NCBI GenBank assembly: GCA_020310875.1
Contig: CM035414.1
Span: 198,228,260 to 198,292,259, forward strand
Direction of reading: 5' to 3'
DNA: 64,000 nt
Origin: Ceratopteris richardii
Taxonomy: Eukaryota; Streptophyta; Polypodiopsida; Polypodiales; Pteridaceae
Each line of letters opens with the position of its first letter. The first letter of the stretch is position 1. Below are positions 1-10,453 of the stretch, piece by piece. Made by a program: the position numbers and the translations under genes. A model generated the notes under the pieces. The model did not search any database, had not been told where the DNA came from, and was given only the letters and a program-made list of their open reading frames with translations.

Positions 1-1406
1 TCTTGATCCCGAATCTCATTCAAGATTTATGCATTTTGCCTCCAACAAAAACATTGTGAAGCTTCTTATTATATAATTGGAAGTTTATGTTTTCTTCCAA
101 TCAAAAAAACGTAGAAGTAAACAAAAAAAAGATAAAGCTAAATGCATTTGCCCCAAAGATAAAGCTAAATGAAGAAGAAAAAAATAAAGATAGGAGTAGA
201 AATAGTATGCAAGTTAGTTGTGGTCTTGAGACCACTAGTTAATTGTATGTGGTGGATGCATGCAATAGTGGAACTAGTAGCACCTTCTAATGAGTGACTA
301 AGTATTTGAATATTTATATAAGATGATGCCTAACTTTGGGAGGAATAGATAGAAGGGATTGTACATGGAACATCTTCTGATTTATAGAAGGTTGAGCCTT
401 CCAATGTAACACTACCTTTAACATATGGGAATTCCTTTCTGAATAATTCATAGCAAAGACTTGGCTATATCTAGAAGGTAGTTGCTGATCGATGACGGTT
501 AGATGCTAGGGAGGTGAGAGAAATTGAAAAACATAGAATTTCATTCTCTTTAACATCTAGAAATAATATAAAGGAAAATGGTAAGATTAAGTGAGCAAAA
601 GCTTCTATTGTGAAGGATATTTTGAAGATCTATGATAGTGATATAGAAAATAGATGAGATATCTTCCATTTCTACTTTTCACACTCAGATACCTACCTGG
701 ATGTCTTTCGCCTAGAATGAGAACTCCTCGAACAAGCAAGAGAAATTTTAAATGAAGTAGTTTAAAATTTGAAGGAGTCCCATCTTAAAAATAAACTATA
801 CCTTGGCAAAACACATGGACTTAGAAGTCAATAAATTTGAACTAGGGAATGGCCTATACGTTTATGATAATACATTTGATTCCCAAGATGATCCATTTAA
901 AAATTATTCTAAAAGATGATTTTCTCCATATGTTTTCTTTTTTAGAGTATGATAATGGTTCATATGTACTACAAGAATTTTATGGGAATCCTCTAAAGAT
1001 TTTGATTGCATTGAAAATGTGTAAAGTTAATCAAATGAAGAATGGATGACAAGTATAAAGCCAATGATGAGGTCCTTGGAGATGAGAATGAAGATAAAGT
1101 TTCAATTAGGTTCGATTCTTCATTTTTGAGTTTTTTAATATTTGATGCATAGCTTTAGCTGAATACCATGAAGTCCCTGCATTAGTGATATTTTAAATTA
1201 TGAAAGCTTAAAAATGACAATACCAATAGGAATATGTGTTCTCAGCAAATAGGTTTTCCATCCTTATATTTATCAAGATGACCTAGATAAGATAATCTTG
1301 AGTAAGATCTCTTAGTAATAATATTAGGACATGTTTTATATAGATAGGCTATGCTCACTATGGCACGAATCAGTAAATGAGATCCTAGTTCTTGCTAGGG
1401 CATGTC
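1..1406. repeat. 1.4-kb tandem repeat unit, copy A1
   Basis: The unit starts at or before the window edge with a tcttgatccc motif that recurs at 1407, giving a period of about 1,406 bp. The same unit is found at 40,146-41,558, and a diverged partial one at 39,130-40,145. It has no convincing gene: the 66-codon frame at 849-1049 is short and has no recognisable domain, although a near-identical frame exists in the right-hand copy (41,001-41,201). Nothing in it looks like an LTR or a known satellite. I cannot name its origin. Confidence 0.75.
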
Positions 1407-1835
1407 TCTTGATCCTTGGTTCTCATTAGAGGTTTAGGCTTTTTTCCCTCTCACGGAAACATTGTAAAGGTTCTTGATTTATGACTAGAAGTTTATGATT
1501 TCTTCCAACCCAAAAAAAATAGAACTAAAGTTAAACAAAAGATGACAGGCTACATCAATGGTTTCTCACCAAGATAAAGTTAAATGAAGAACATAGAAAA
1601 TAAAGAAAGGAACAAAAATAATACACATGACTTAGTTGTGGGCTCAAAACCACTACTCAATAATATATGCAGGTTGTATGAAGTGGAGGCATGCAATAAT
1701 GGAATCAATAGTATCTTCTTATGATTGTGTACATACAAAGTATTTGAATCTCTAGATAACATGAGGAATAACTTTGAAAGGAATAGATAACGAGGATTGT
1801 ATATGGAACATTTCCTCATCTCTAGAAAAAAAATT
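1407..1835. repeat. Partial second unit of the 1.4-kb tandem repeat (A2)
   Basis: This stretch aligns with the first 390 or so bases of the unit at 1-1406, including the aacattgt.aag, ttagttgtgg and ggaggaatagata-like blocks, at visibly lower identity than A1 has to its copy-B partner. Similarity stops near 1835. The neighbouring 200 bases (1836-2036) show no gene or repeat and end in the CATTG target site of the next element. Confidence 0.65.
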
Positions 1836-2254
1836 CCAACTTATTTTCCAAGTCATACGCTAAGTGAATGCATTTTTTTTGGTAGCTTGAGTAATTCAAA
1901 ACTGGTTTTCTATCCGAATTTGCACCTACAAGTGAAAGACATTCGTGATGAATATGGAAAAAGTTTAAGAATTATATGAAAATGTTTCAAAAAATCTTTG
2001 AGACTTCTCTCATTGAGCCTAAAAATTGGCCCATTGTGTCATGGAAAAAGGAAACCATCCTAAACCTTAGATTCCATGTGACTTTACATATATCATGAAA
2101 TGTCTAGAGTTTGGAGAAATTAATTCTTCCATTGCATTTAGAACGTGTCAAAACCATAAGATCGACTATCCATTTATTGAATTTTGATACTCAAAGTTCT
2201 TATCATCAATGACATCATCATTTGTAATCCTCCTTTAACCATGCTCGAAAAAGC

Positions 2255-2262
2255 TATATAAG
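2255..2262 (+). promoter_or_regulatory. TATA box of the TR-GAG 5' LTR
   Basis: The motif tatataag lies mid-LTR, followed by gagag. A corresponding tataagg is at about 20,079 in the 3' LTR and at the matching place in the copy-B LTR. This is the expected U3/R position for an LTR promoter; activity is inferred only. Confidence 0.5.
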
Positions 2263-2361
2263 GAGAGATTGGCCACATACATACTCAGTATTGGGAACCT
2301 AGTCTTGGGAGCTCAAGGAGTGATGACCACCAAGTAATTACTCTGCAAGTTCTAGATCTAG

Positions 2362-2449
2362 TACAAGTGAAGGGGACTAGTGCCCACGGCACCCCCCAAA
2401 TCCCATAGAGCAGGGGTAGGTCCAAACTTCGTTTATTAAAAAAAAATAT
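2362..2449 (+). mobile_element. Short non-LTR retroposon with poly(A) tail inserted in the LTR
   Basis: An 88-bp insert ends in an A-rich tail (ttattaaaaaaaaatat) and is flanked by an exact 12-bp duplication TTCTAGATCTAG (2350-2361 and 2450-2461). The 3' LTR of the same element lacks it. Copy B carries it at 42,504-42,590, so insertion predates the block duplication. Its gtacaagtgaagggg...accccccaa start resembles 28,674-28,735. It could be a SINE or the 5'-truncated 3' end of a LINE. Confidence 0.8.
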
Positions 2450-2866
2450 TTCTAGATCTAGTTCTAGTCTTGTCCTTGTTCTATTCTTATCTAGTCTAGT
2501 ACCTTGGACATCCTATTGTGTCCTATTGTAATCTCATAGTACAAGATCTTGTCAAGCTAATTCTTGTATCTAGTTCATATCCACATAGAAGTTGTTATAT
2601 TCCAGATATCTTCTTTCATACTAATGATCTTGGGTTGTGGGATTGCCTGTATCATCTTTAGTTGCGTTATTCATACCTATCACTTCCAAGTTGTGGGTGA
2701 TCTTGTAATATTTCCCCTAGATAATCTTATATTATTTCCCTTACGTGCGTGATATTTTAATGAGATGTAGATTTTGAAAATCTTGTCTAGTTTAGTCAAT
2801 GGATTCAATCTAGTGCTCTCTTGACATTTTGGCAACACTACGCACATCAACTCTGTATCAAGAACA

Positions 2867-3512
2867 ATGGACTGCATATCCATACTCCACAACATCAAAT
2901 TTACCTTCAATGATGTATATCAGAAACTCAAAGATTTAGAAAGTATGCTACAATAAGGTGATCGGTCTCTTGTAGAATTTGCATCGAACTTCATAAACAT
3001 ATTTCAAGGATCCACATACCAAGAAGACTATCTAGTTAATTAATATCAAAGTGGTCACAAAGACGAAGTAAATGATCTATTGCTCTCTATGCCTCATGTA
3101 AATACTTCAGATGGGGCTATCAAGCAAGCAAATCAATGTGGGAATCAACTACTCAATGACAACCAAGTTCAATATGATGCATTGAAGGAGAAAGATGATC
3201 TTGCTCAAATTTATCAACCACTGATCGTTGATGATAAAGGAAGTGCAACCATTGATGTGGAGAACATATGTGGCGATGTGAATGTACTCATATGAGCCAT
3301 GCCCAAGGTAAACACTTTGAACCAATGCATGAATGAAGCATTTGAGCATGATAATAGGTTTTTTGAGAGAAAGAAAGAGAAGAAGATTTGTGTTCATCAT
3401 CGAGAATACAATTTTACCTTAGTTCCTCAACATCAAGGTTAGACGACTTACACCAAAGGAAAAAAGACATCATAAGGATAATGGATGATGATTTTATTGT
3501 GGATATCATGAT
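2867..3512 (+). pseudogene. gag-like gene of TR-GAG element, 5' part
   Basis: One frame, starting ATG at 2867 just after the LTR, can be followed to the copia insertion, interrupted by stops near 2954, 3041 and 3294 and by a small deletion near 3435. The predicted protein is hydrophilic and lysine/aspartate-rich. Just before the copia insertion it enters a zinc knuckle of the C-x2-C-x4-H-x4-C type whose first cysteine codon reads TGA. The second cysteine is on this side of the insertion; the histidine and last cysteine are on the far side at 19,544-19,560. Copy B (43,008-43,697) keeps about 45 bases deleted here and has the same TGA. The family of this gag was not recognised beyond the knuckle. 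Confidence 0.7.
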
Positions 3513-4486
3513 TGTTAGTGCAAATGATTCCAAGCCTACATACTTGGACAATTAACATGTATAGTAACATATGACTATTCCCTTGTAAAAGAAAATTAAT
3601 TTTTTATCTTTGTAAATGTGCATATCATAATTGCACTAACCTCATGTGGAGCTAGGAGGAATCAAATCTCGAACTCTTGATGGATAATAGATGAGAGAAT
3701 AAAGCATAAAGTCTAGGACTCACTTTATGGTGAGAATTTGAATTGGAATTCAAAGCTTGGCTCCAACGTTTACTATAAAAGTGGTGAAGAAGTGTGTGTA
3801 GATATGAACCGGATTAGTGAGATTAATGGAGAGAGATTTGTGTGATTAGTGAGATCATTCTATATCAACTTCACTACCCTCACATTGTGAAATTTTAAAT
3901 TTCCAATTTCATTGTATTTCTATTTGATCTAATACATACATACTAATCATATCTCTACTTCACTTCTCTATTATGATTATCTCAGAATAGTGAACATCTC
4001 AGATCTTATTTTCACTACATAGATGATCATTTTGATGTGATTTAAAGTGCTATATATTCAGCACATTTTATGTATCATATCTACAAAGTTTAGTTATCAT
4101 TGCTTTTCTCAATCTCAAGATAGCTTCACATTTCTGCTCACTGGTCTACATACTTTATCGAAAAAACTCATTATTGGTATCTATCTAAGTAATTAGATAC
4201 TCCCAAAAGGAATTTATCTAATTTCTAGCAGGTTGAGAGCACTGTTCATTTCATTAAACATGTAGAGATAAAAATAGCAAGTCTAAGCTCTTGGTTGAAC
4301 TTTCTACTCATCTATTTTGATCCATTTATTAAAGGATCATGCGCAAAAGCACATAGGTGATTATGTGTGATCATTAGGAGGCTCAAGTGGTCTACTACAT
4401 TCTCCACAACTTATTATTGTCTGGTATGATGTAAGAGTTTGCAACACTACTTCATCTCTGGAATCTATCCACCCTCTCCTCTAATA
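3513..4486 (+). repeat. 5' LTR of copia-1A
   Basis: It begins TGTTAGTGCAAATG and ends near CTCTAATA, where the canonical end would be ACA as in the 3' LTR. It pairs with 18,494-19,538. The 3' LTR contains about 70 extra bases near 19,130-19,235 that are absent here. Confidence 0.9.
3774..3781 (+). promoter_or_regulatory. TATA box of the copia-1A 5' LTR
   Basis: The motif tataaaag occurs about 260 bases into the LTR and is conserved at 18,755-18,762 in the 3' LTR. In copy B, the 3' LTR breaks off exactly at this motif. Promoter function is inferred from position. Confidence 0.5.
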
Positions 4487-4500
4487 TTGATTTTATAGCA
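4487..4500 (+). other. Degraded primer-binding site of copia-1A
   Basis: The bases ttgattttatagca directly follow the LTR and precede caacaacaag and the gag start. They fit the initiator tRNA-Met site typical of plant copia elements (ttggtatcagagc) with several substitutions. The identification rests mainly on position. Confidence 0.55.
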
Positions 4501-4512
4501 ACAACAAGCAAG

Positions 4513-4951
4513 ATGGGAGATGGATTTCCATCGTTCATCAACAAGTTGGACAGGAGCAACTATCGAGCATGGTCCTTAAGGATGCAAGCATATCCCCAAG
4601 GAAGAAGCTTATATGGATATATCTCTAGAGATGAGGAAATACCAATATTGAAAAGCAAACATTAATCGACAAGAGAAGAGCAAGAAAGACTAATTGCATG
4701 GTGTGGAAAGGATGCTCTAGGCAGGTTTTATATACTTAACTCAATATTTGATTTCTTACTACCTTACATTAGGAATTGCAAGACCTCCCAAGAGACTTAG
4801 GAAGTACTTTCTTCATACTTCTTATCAAATACAAGGGCTAGGAAGAACCGGGTATGGATGGAGTTCACAACCTTGAAGACGCAACCAAAGCAAAGTGTAG
4901 CTGACTATGTAACCAAGATGGAGGATGTGGCTTACCAACTTAGGAGCATTG
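4513..4951 (+). pseudogene. copia-1A gag, 5' part (UBN2-type)
   Basis: The frame opens at ATG 4513, 26 bases after the LTR. It reads a gag of the plant copia (UBN2) type: a start region with L-D-R-S-N-Y-R-A-W, then a W-C-G-K-D-A stretch and a Q-S-V-A-D-Y-V-T-K-M segment, which is the usual order in this family. Two stops interrupt it, after the I-L-K-S-K-H segment and after S-Q-E-T. At 4951 it is cut by the CACTA insertion and resumes at 15,038. Gag forms the virus-like particle that packages element RNA; this copy cannot make a complete product. Confidence 0.85.
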
Positions 4952-4961
4952 CACTACAACA
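4952..4961 (+). repeat. Left terminal inverted repeat of the CACTA element
   Basis: CACTACAACA immediately follows the TTG target duplication and matches the complement of 15,025-15,034 without mismatch. Confidence 0.93.
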
Positions 4962-4968
4962 GACCGAT

Positions 4969-5262
4969 GGTATACCGAGGTTTTTATCGAGGAAAATGAA
5001 CGCGGCTTTATTTGCTACGACGCCGGTGTAAAGGTCGGTTTGCGCGTTGGTACCAAAGCGTCGATATATGCGTCGATATAAGTGTCGGTATAAGCATTGG
5101 TATGTGCGTTGGTACATGCGTCGGTAATACTGGCGCCCATACTCGCGTACATACCAAGGCTTCTGCTGGACATACCGTCGCCTATACGGTCACCTACTGG
5201 GTGTATCAACGCTTATTCCGATGACACTAGTGGGAGTACCGTCGCGTATACCGAGGACCATA
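4969..5262. repeat. Left subterminal repeats of the CACTA element
   Basis: Many variants of a roughly 12-bp motif (tgcgtcggtata, gtgtcggtataa, gcgttggtac) recur every 12-20 bases, with a few in the opposite orientation. In CACTA elements such subterminal motifs are the binding sites for the TnpA-type protein. Short open frames in this stretch are products of the repeat and are not treated as genes. Confidence 0.85.
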
Positions 5263-5726
5263 CCTGCAAAATTTTTTTTGGGCAAATGTTTTGTCTTTTG
5301 CTACAACAACATTACCATGATGTTGCTTAACAAAAGACAATACACTCTGCCCAAGAAAACCGAGTACATGTGATGTGTACTCTAATGACAACCAAAATAT
5401 GATTTAATGAAACAGAGTATTATTGGACACAAAGGAGATAATCAAAATGAACCATGAATCATGTACAAAAGAAGTTATATATTTCAATAATGAAGCATGT
5501 ACAAGAGTGTGGCAAACCACTGTCATATATGACGCTTTTACAAAATGTGGCAAAGCAATGTATTACCATATAAAAATCACATACAAAATATTGGTCTTCC
5601 ACTGCCATACACATGCAAAGAACGTTCCATATCAACAGCCTCCAACAAAGAACATTAATGGAATGAGATAAATTTGCATGAAAATTACAAACAACAAGTA
5701 AAAAACAAATTCATAAATTAATTACC
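5263..5726. other. Non-coding stretch inside the CACTA element
   Basis: This is AT-rich DNA between the left subterminal repeats and the 3' end of the TnpA-like gene. No domain, splice-like exon or repeat was recognised. An 82-codon frame at 5423-5671 on the plus strand has no recognisable motif. Confidence 0.5.
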
Positions 5727-5852
5727 TCATCGTAAATGCTCCCATGAAACTATCGCACCGCGTCCCTCCAAGTCCTCAAATAGTGCAATCAACCCATGAC
5801 TTTATCCGTAAGACTCCTCCATTCGTGTTGGAGGACGACCCATTGCTAGCTC

Positions 5853-5933
5853 CTGAAATAAATATAAAAAGATTAGAAAAAAATACATGAGAAATTTAAC
5901 ACAAATAAATTCAATAAATGAAATGGTACTTAC
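5853..5933 (-). other. 81-bp intron in the TnpA-like gene
   Basis: On the minus strand the donor is gtaagtacca at 5933, and the acceptor tatttcag ends at 5853. The intron is a multiple of three without stops, so the frame runs through it, but it translates to a hydrophobic F/I/L-rich stretch unlike its flanks. Removing it joins the H-E-F end of one exon to E-L-A-M-G-R-P-P of the next, which is the expected family context. Confidence 0.7.
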
Positions 5934-6737
5934 AAACTCATGACACATCGTGTCATATCCGGCGCTGCCCAAATGTGACGGTCCAATCGTATCTAAACGT
6001 GTAGCTGCGGCATCTCTCTGCTGGCAATATCGATCAGGAGTCTGTTGCTGCTCGTCACGAATCATGTCCCACTCCTCAGCATCTAACCATACAAGCTTTG
6101 GTAAGACTGCTCTGAAAGCATCACGAGCCTCGGATCATCGATGGGACATAACCTCACGTGCGGTCTGTAGAATCCACTCTGAATTGACAAGAGACTGTCC
6201 ATCGTTTGGTCCGAACTCCTCGTAAATTGCCTGTGTGATATAATTCTTCCGCTCTTTATCCTGTTCACTCCATTTCAGCATGATGGAGTGTCCAAACTGG
6301 ATGGAGTAAAGTTGTCGTATGCATACACGCATTGCTTTGCGAGCCTCATCCATCACCAGAGCTCCATCTCGGATACTATACACCTTGGAGTCATCATGGT
6401 CATGAGCACCCCAAGGTGTACTTGGTGTTCCAGATGGTGTACTGCATGGCGCACCTACATCTGAGGTACTCATCCTAGGAGTAGAAGCGGGCGACACAAC
6501 GTCCGTCGCACTGCCTCCACAACAGCCGCCTCCTCCGCCTCGAGACCTACCTATAGATCCACTCCTAGAATCTCCTGCTCCAGAGCGTGACCTCGATCTA
6601 TGAGACGGGCCAGAACGTATATCGCGCTGAGGTGTCGAACGCACATGTCTACTAGTAGAACGAGTAAGAGATGGCTGCAAAGATGGTCGTGGTAGAGTAA
6701 CAAAGCTAGGAGACATACCTCCTACGAGAGTAGCACC

Positions 6738-6842
6738 ACCTGCAGGAGTGACACCAGCAGGAGTGACACCAGCGGGAGTGACACCGGCGGGAGTGACACC
6801 AGCGGGAGTGAGGCCAACGGGAGTGAGGCCAGCGGGAGTGAA
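6738..6842. repeat. 15-bp coding minisatellite (T-P-A-G-V repeats)
   Basis: Seven tandem copies of a 15-bp unit (for example agcgggagtgacacc on the plus strand) encode a pentapeptide repeat in the TnpA-like frame. Units vary at two or three positions. Because 15 is a multiple of three, copy-number changes keep the frame. Confidence 0.88.
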
Positions 6843-7046
6843 CCAATACTGTGATGCAGCGGCCATATACGCAAGAGGAACCTGGGAGATGAACTCCAAA
6901 AACTGCTCCTCTGTCATGTGGAGTGGCTGGAGGACTGTCTCCCATCGTGCTCTATAATAAAAGAACTCAAATAAATTAGCATGTGATAAGAAAAGTAATA
7001 TTGAGAATAAACCAAAAAGAACAAAAATTAGTTCGTACAAGTGTTT

Positions 7047-7640
7047 TATTCAAAATTCCTCTAGTCTAGCATCGTCTTGAAGATCCGATGCACCGAGAAT
7101 ATCTATCTCTATATTGATGGCTTCTAAATCTCTTGCTATGCTGGTTTCCTCCTGATCATCGTCTATTGTTTCGTCTTCTCGAAGAATGACCTCTTCTTCA
7201 GTGACCTCTTCTTCTCGAACAATGATCTCTTCCTCCTCGACTATTGAATGAATCTCTGAGTCCACTAGAGATGGACTTTCTTCTATATCTATGTTTTGAA
7301 AAATTTGTCTACTACGTGGAGGGACATACTCTTTCATCTGTCCATACTCTTGTGGAGTCGACTTGAAGCAAACCGCTATTATCTCGTCTCATTGTTGCGT
7401 TTCTTCCATAGGTGACCACTTTGAACCATTTCACATAAAAAACAAAGTAATCAAACTTTCGGAAAGATAGTTTCAAGATGTCTTGAATCACACCACAATA
7501 ATCTAGCTCGCCTTCTAGAGCATTATCATCTCTTGCACTCGCTCTACTTTTTTGCAAAAAAATCACCATCACTCCACTATCAAAAGTAGACCTATTTTGA
7601 TCGATTTGTGCAATTCAAAAGTGTCGTCCATGAGACCATA
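7047..7640 (-). pseudogene. TnpD-like transposase, C-terminal part (DUF4216 region)
   Basis: On the minus strand, a DUF4216-type segment is readable at 7572-7312: N-S-G-V context, then Y-C-G-V-I-Q-D-I-L-K-L-S-F, a K-F-D-Y-F-V-F-Y-V-K-W-F core, and L-L-Q-V-D at its end. After a frameshift near 7320 an acidic tail (7337-7050), rich in runs of glutamate and aspartate, closes with E-E-F and a stop at about 7047. DUF4216 is the usual C-terminal domain of plant CACTA transposases. The TnpA-like gene follows a few bases downstream on the same strand, the standard order for this superfamily. Confidence 0.78.
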
Positions 7641-7776
7641 GTGCACCGAATTTAATATACTCCCAATCACATCCTTTTGCGAGTTCTTCTTCTTCTTCAG
7701 AGATATCTTCACCTGCTGCCTTTGCTTGTGAAACCGCTGTATCTAGCCATCTGCTCATTGGAAAAGGTGGGAGAGG

Positions 7777-8480
7777 TCAAAGATTTTCTAGAAGAGGCAA
7801 AAATCGAGTGGAACGATTTCTTCGAAACTGAGATCTTTCCTTTGCGTTAGTTTCCTTGGCAAGTTCATACCTTTCTAACCACTTTTGCATAGGCTCAGAG
7901 TTAACTATGCAAAACTTCATTGCCTTCTCTCTAAAAGCTGCATCCATTTTTCTTTGCAATCCTTTACCTTGTGGTTCATCGCCTACGAGACGAACATCTT
8001 TATCATCGCTCCATAAGCGAGGCATTTTGGGATCCGACATACGTAGAAACTCAGTTATGAATACAAGAGATTCTTGTACAAGCCATCCCTCTGCCATGCT
8101 ATTCTCTAGACGTGCTCTCTGTCGAACAAACCCTTTTAATGTCTTCATAAAGCGCTCTAAGAGGAACATCCATCGACTATGGACAGTTCCTGCTATTGCA
8201 ACTTCATCTACCACATGAACCACTAAATGAAGTTGAATAGAGAGAATACTTGTGGGAAAGTATTTCTCTACCATACAAACAACCTCGATAGCATTGAGTT
8301 TCGCACTCTCTATGCTATCTCTATTTATCTCTTTAGAAGATATCCACCATACTAAAGAACTAATTTTATAAATGGTTCTTCGTACATCCTCTGAAAGACA
8401 ATCATGAGACTTGAGTCTTGCAAGATCGTCGTTTCATGTGAAAGAAGTCTTAAGATATCTCATGCATCTAGTAGGTGTTC
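7777..8480 (-). pseudogene. TnpD-like transposase, DUF4218 domain
   Basis: The minus strand reads L-A-R-L-K-S-H-D-C near 8430, the typical opening of DUF4218. The main block at 8274-7777 has I-Q-L-H-L-V-V-H-V-V-D-E, then S-R-W-M-F-L-L-E-R-F and L-K-G-F-V-R-Q-R-A-R-x-E, and A-E-G-W-L-V-Q-E-S. These are the diagnostic motifs of the domain in plant CACTA transposases. A stop lies upstream after S-F-T near 8435. It sits between the transposase core (8502-11,341) and DUF4216, as expected. Confidence 0.85.
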
Positions 8481-8501
8481 GAAACTCTGAAATTGTTTTC
8501 T

Positions 8502-8960
8502 TCACTTGTTGCTCTTCCATCCTGCAAAGCACCCAAGTAGCTCTTGGTAACGATAATGCTCGTTGGGCTTAGTAATTGCCCACAACTCTCGCATACGACC
8601 TCGCTCTTCTAAGTCCTCCCTTTGTGCTTTGCTTTCTTTCTTTCTGATCAAAGTTTTCCAAAGAATCTCTCCCACATTCTTAAAAATATGCATCCGGTCT
8701 ACCAAATGATGGATCACCAATTCACTCCAATAAGGGAGTTCATGAAAAATGGACAACCGTTTCATGCCAGCAACTGGATTTTCTGAATCCCATAGTTGTT
8801 TCCAATTGCTAGCTTTCATTTGGTGTTGCGCTTATTGACCAATTTGTCCTTCACGTAAAACATGTCCATCAAGCAAATATCTATGATGTCCTTCATAGAA
8901 AGTTTTACGTAGTGCTTTGGAATAGCGTTGTCGGAGAGATTTCTCTCTCCGCACTCAAAT
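8502..8960 (-). pseudogene. TnpD-like transposase core, C-terminal half
   Basis: The minus strand reads F-Y-E-G-H-H-R-Y-L near 8890, a stop near 8838, then L-P-Y-W-S-E-L-V-I-H-H-L-V-D-R-M-H-I-F-K-N-V (around 8745-8680). These match the family's G-H-R-R-F-L and L-P-Y-W..H-N-I-D-V-M-H-x-x-K-N-V blocks at the end of Transposase_21. It joins on to the DUF4218 region with only a short gap. The preceding exon ends at about 10,460 and the DNA between is not coding. Confidence 0.8.
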
Positions 8961-10453
8961 CATGAAGAAGACGTTACATGCAGCGGCCAAGTGAACTAGC
9001 TTCACAAGTAGCAGAATCGTATAACTCTTGGAGTTGATGAAGATAATGTGAGAGCTAAGATGACATGAAACAAAGAAAAAGATGAAACAAAAAAAAAGAA
9101 AACAATTAGCTTTTATCGATTCATATGTAAAGTTGTTCTTGTTCTATCATTGTCCATTCTTTTCAGAAAAAAGAATTATGCAACGATGGATGAACAAAGC
9201 TCTAAATAAAGAGCGCTGAAGATTTAAAGCTTCTTCTGGCTATTACGGAAGGAGGACAATCGGGGACTCCTCCTCAACACTCGGATTTAATTCCAACTTT
9301 TGGCAGAATTTTAGGGAGGCGAATTTGATACGTACATAACTTTGGCTAATTTGGCGCAGCAAGAAGGGAGGCATCTTCGGACTTTGACGGATCTTTGCTC
9401 TAAGGAATTCGCGTTGAAAAGTATATAGATGGAATCACGGTCACGCATGAGAAGAGGTCTCTGATTAAAGAAAAGTAGGTGGATTGACGCTAGTAGAAGG
9501 AGAATAGAATCGATGTGTGGCAGCCAATTTGTGTTTTGATTGTCTGATTCTTTTTCTTCAGAGGAGGATCATTCCCTTGTGTGCGGAGTCATGCTACCTA
9601 CGGGGATAAAAGATAGTAAATCATTAGGGAAGGGAAACATCCCTTCAGATGAGAAGTGCATATAGAGATTGATGGATAGAGTATACTTTTATATTAGAAT
9701 TGAAGTGAGAGGCAGATTTATGTCGTATCTATGAAGAGATGATTCGCAGCGACAAAGCATACAGAGAAGAGGATGATAGAAAATGGAATAAAGCAATCCT
9801 GCGCATGTTATTGATCAGAGAGAAGCTTAAGAATGAAGAAACTGCAACATCGTCATCTTCAGTTTATAATCATTCATCAGGACGAATTACTGATGTTTAA
9901 ATCATTATGAATTTGATTTCTGATGTGTCGCTTCAGACTTTTGTAGTATTGTCTCAACAAATGCTGCATGTTTGTCTGCCAGTGAACCAATTCTGATTCA
10001 GAGAATCCTTCATAAACGAATTCTACGAACTGTTCAGAAAACACGTTTTTTAGTTTTACTTATTGGAACTGATTTATTCATATATTTATTGTTCAGCAAG
10101 ATGCATAGAGAAGTAAAAGAAAGAGTTGATGCTACAAGCTTATTCTTCTAGAAACGTTTTTTTTCCTTTGATACCGAATTGTTAAGAATTTGATTTTGGC
10201 ACTTCGTAGTCTACCGTATATTCATAAGAGGTAATATAGTATACTTCGGACTGAAAGTATAATTAACCAAACTTTTAAACATGAACCGCCTATGCTGATT
10301 CTATTTGATCCCTAAGTACACTATGAGCATTTCCTATGCGTTCTTATGCTTGGCATAATATTCATGATTGGGATTCCAAATGCCTATAAGATACACTTTT
10401 CTCAAAGATGATAAAGCATAAGATGCCATGAACTCTAATGATCTTTCGATCTT
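8961..10453. other. Intron-like or inserted DNA within the transposase gene
   Basis: No domain is readable on either strand in these 1.5 kb. A donor-like ctcag|gtacaa on the minus strand at about 10,460 is consistent with an intron starting here; I did not find a convincing acceptor near 8960. The length is large for an intron in this gene, so an unrecognised insertion is possible. Confidence 0.45.

Larger units (their letters stand above)
2037..2826 (+). repeat. 5' LTR of TR-GAG element A
   Basis: The LTR runs from TGTCATGG to CTTGACA. It is 790 bp against 704 bp for its 3' partner; most of the excess is an 88-bp retroposon plus its 12-bp site duplication at 2350-2461. It aligns with 19,842-20,545 over the tcctaaac, tataaggag, cctattgtgtcctattgtaa and tgatcttgtaat blocks. 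The sequence after it (ttttggcaacac) is where a primer-binding site should lie, but I cannot match it to a tRNA by eye. Confidence 0.88.
5727..6953 (-). pseudogene. TnpA-like gene of the CACTA element (Transposase_24-like)
   Basis: Reading leftwards, an acceptor-like ttttattatag precedes 6953. Next come a short hydrophobic-to-acidic start, a pentapeptide repeat (T-P-A-G-V, 6738-6842), a serine/arginine-rich low-complexity linker with G-G-G-G runs, and the conserved C-terminal region of plant CACTA second proteins. That last region includes W-S-E-Q-D-K-E-R, an A-I-Y-E-E-F-G-P segment, a D-R-Y-C-Q-Q-R-D helix and an H-L-G-S-A-G motif like the family's H-T-G-S. A TGA at 6135-6137 follows M-S-H-R; the same frame continues to 5934. 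A clean intron (5933-5853) then leads to G-R-P-P-T and a second stop (TAA) near 5802, after which similarity-like sequence runs to about 5727. TnpA-type proteins bind the subterminal repeats. This copy is inactive unless both stops are bypassed. Confidence 0.75.

Noticed and set aside
849..1049. 66-codon frame in the 1.4-kb repeat as a gene
   Set aside because: It is short, AT-rich, without domain or start context; conservation in copy B reflects block duplication only.
2037..2826. Solo LTR
   Set aside because: A second LTR with polypurine tract and the matching CATTG duplication lies at 19,842-20,545, so it is the 5' LTR of a nested element.
4932..5330. Several overlapping short frames at the left CACTA end
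   Set aside because: They lie in subterminal repeats that have regular spacing and occur on both strands; they are not genes.
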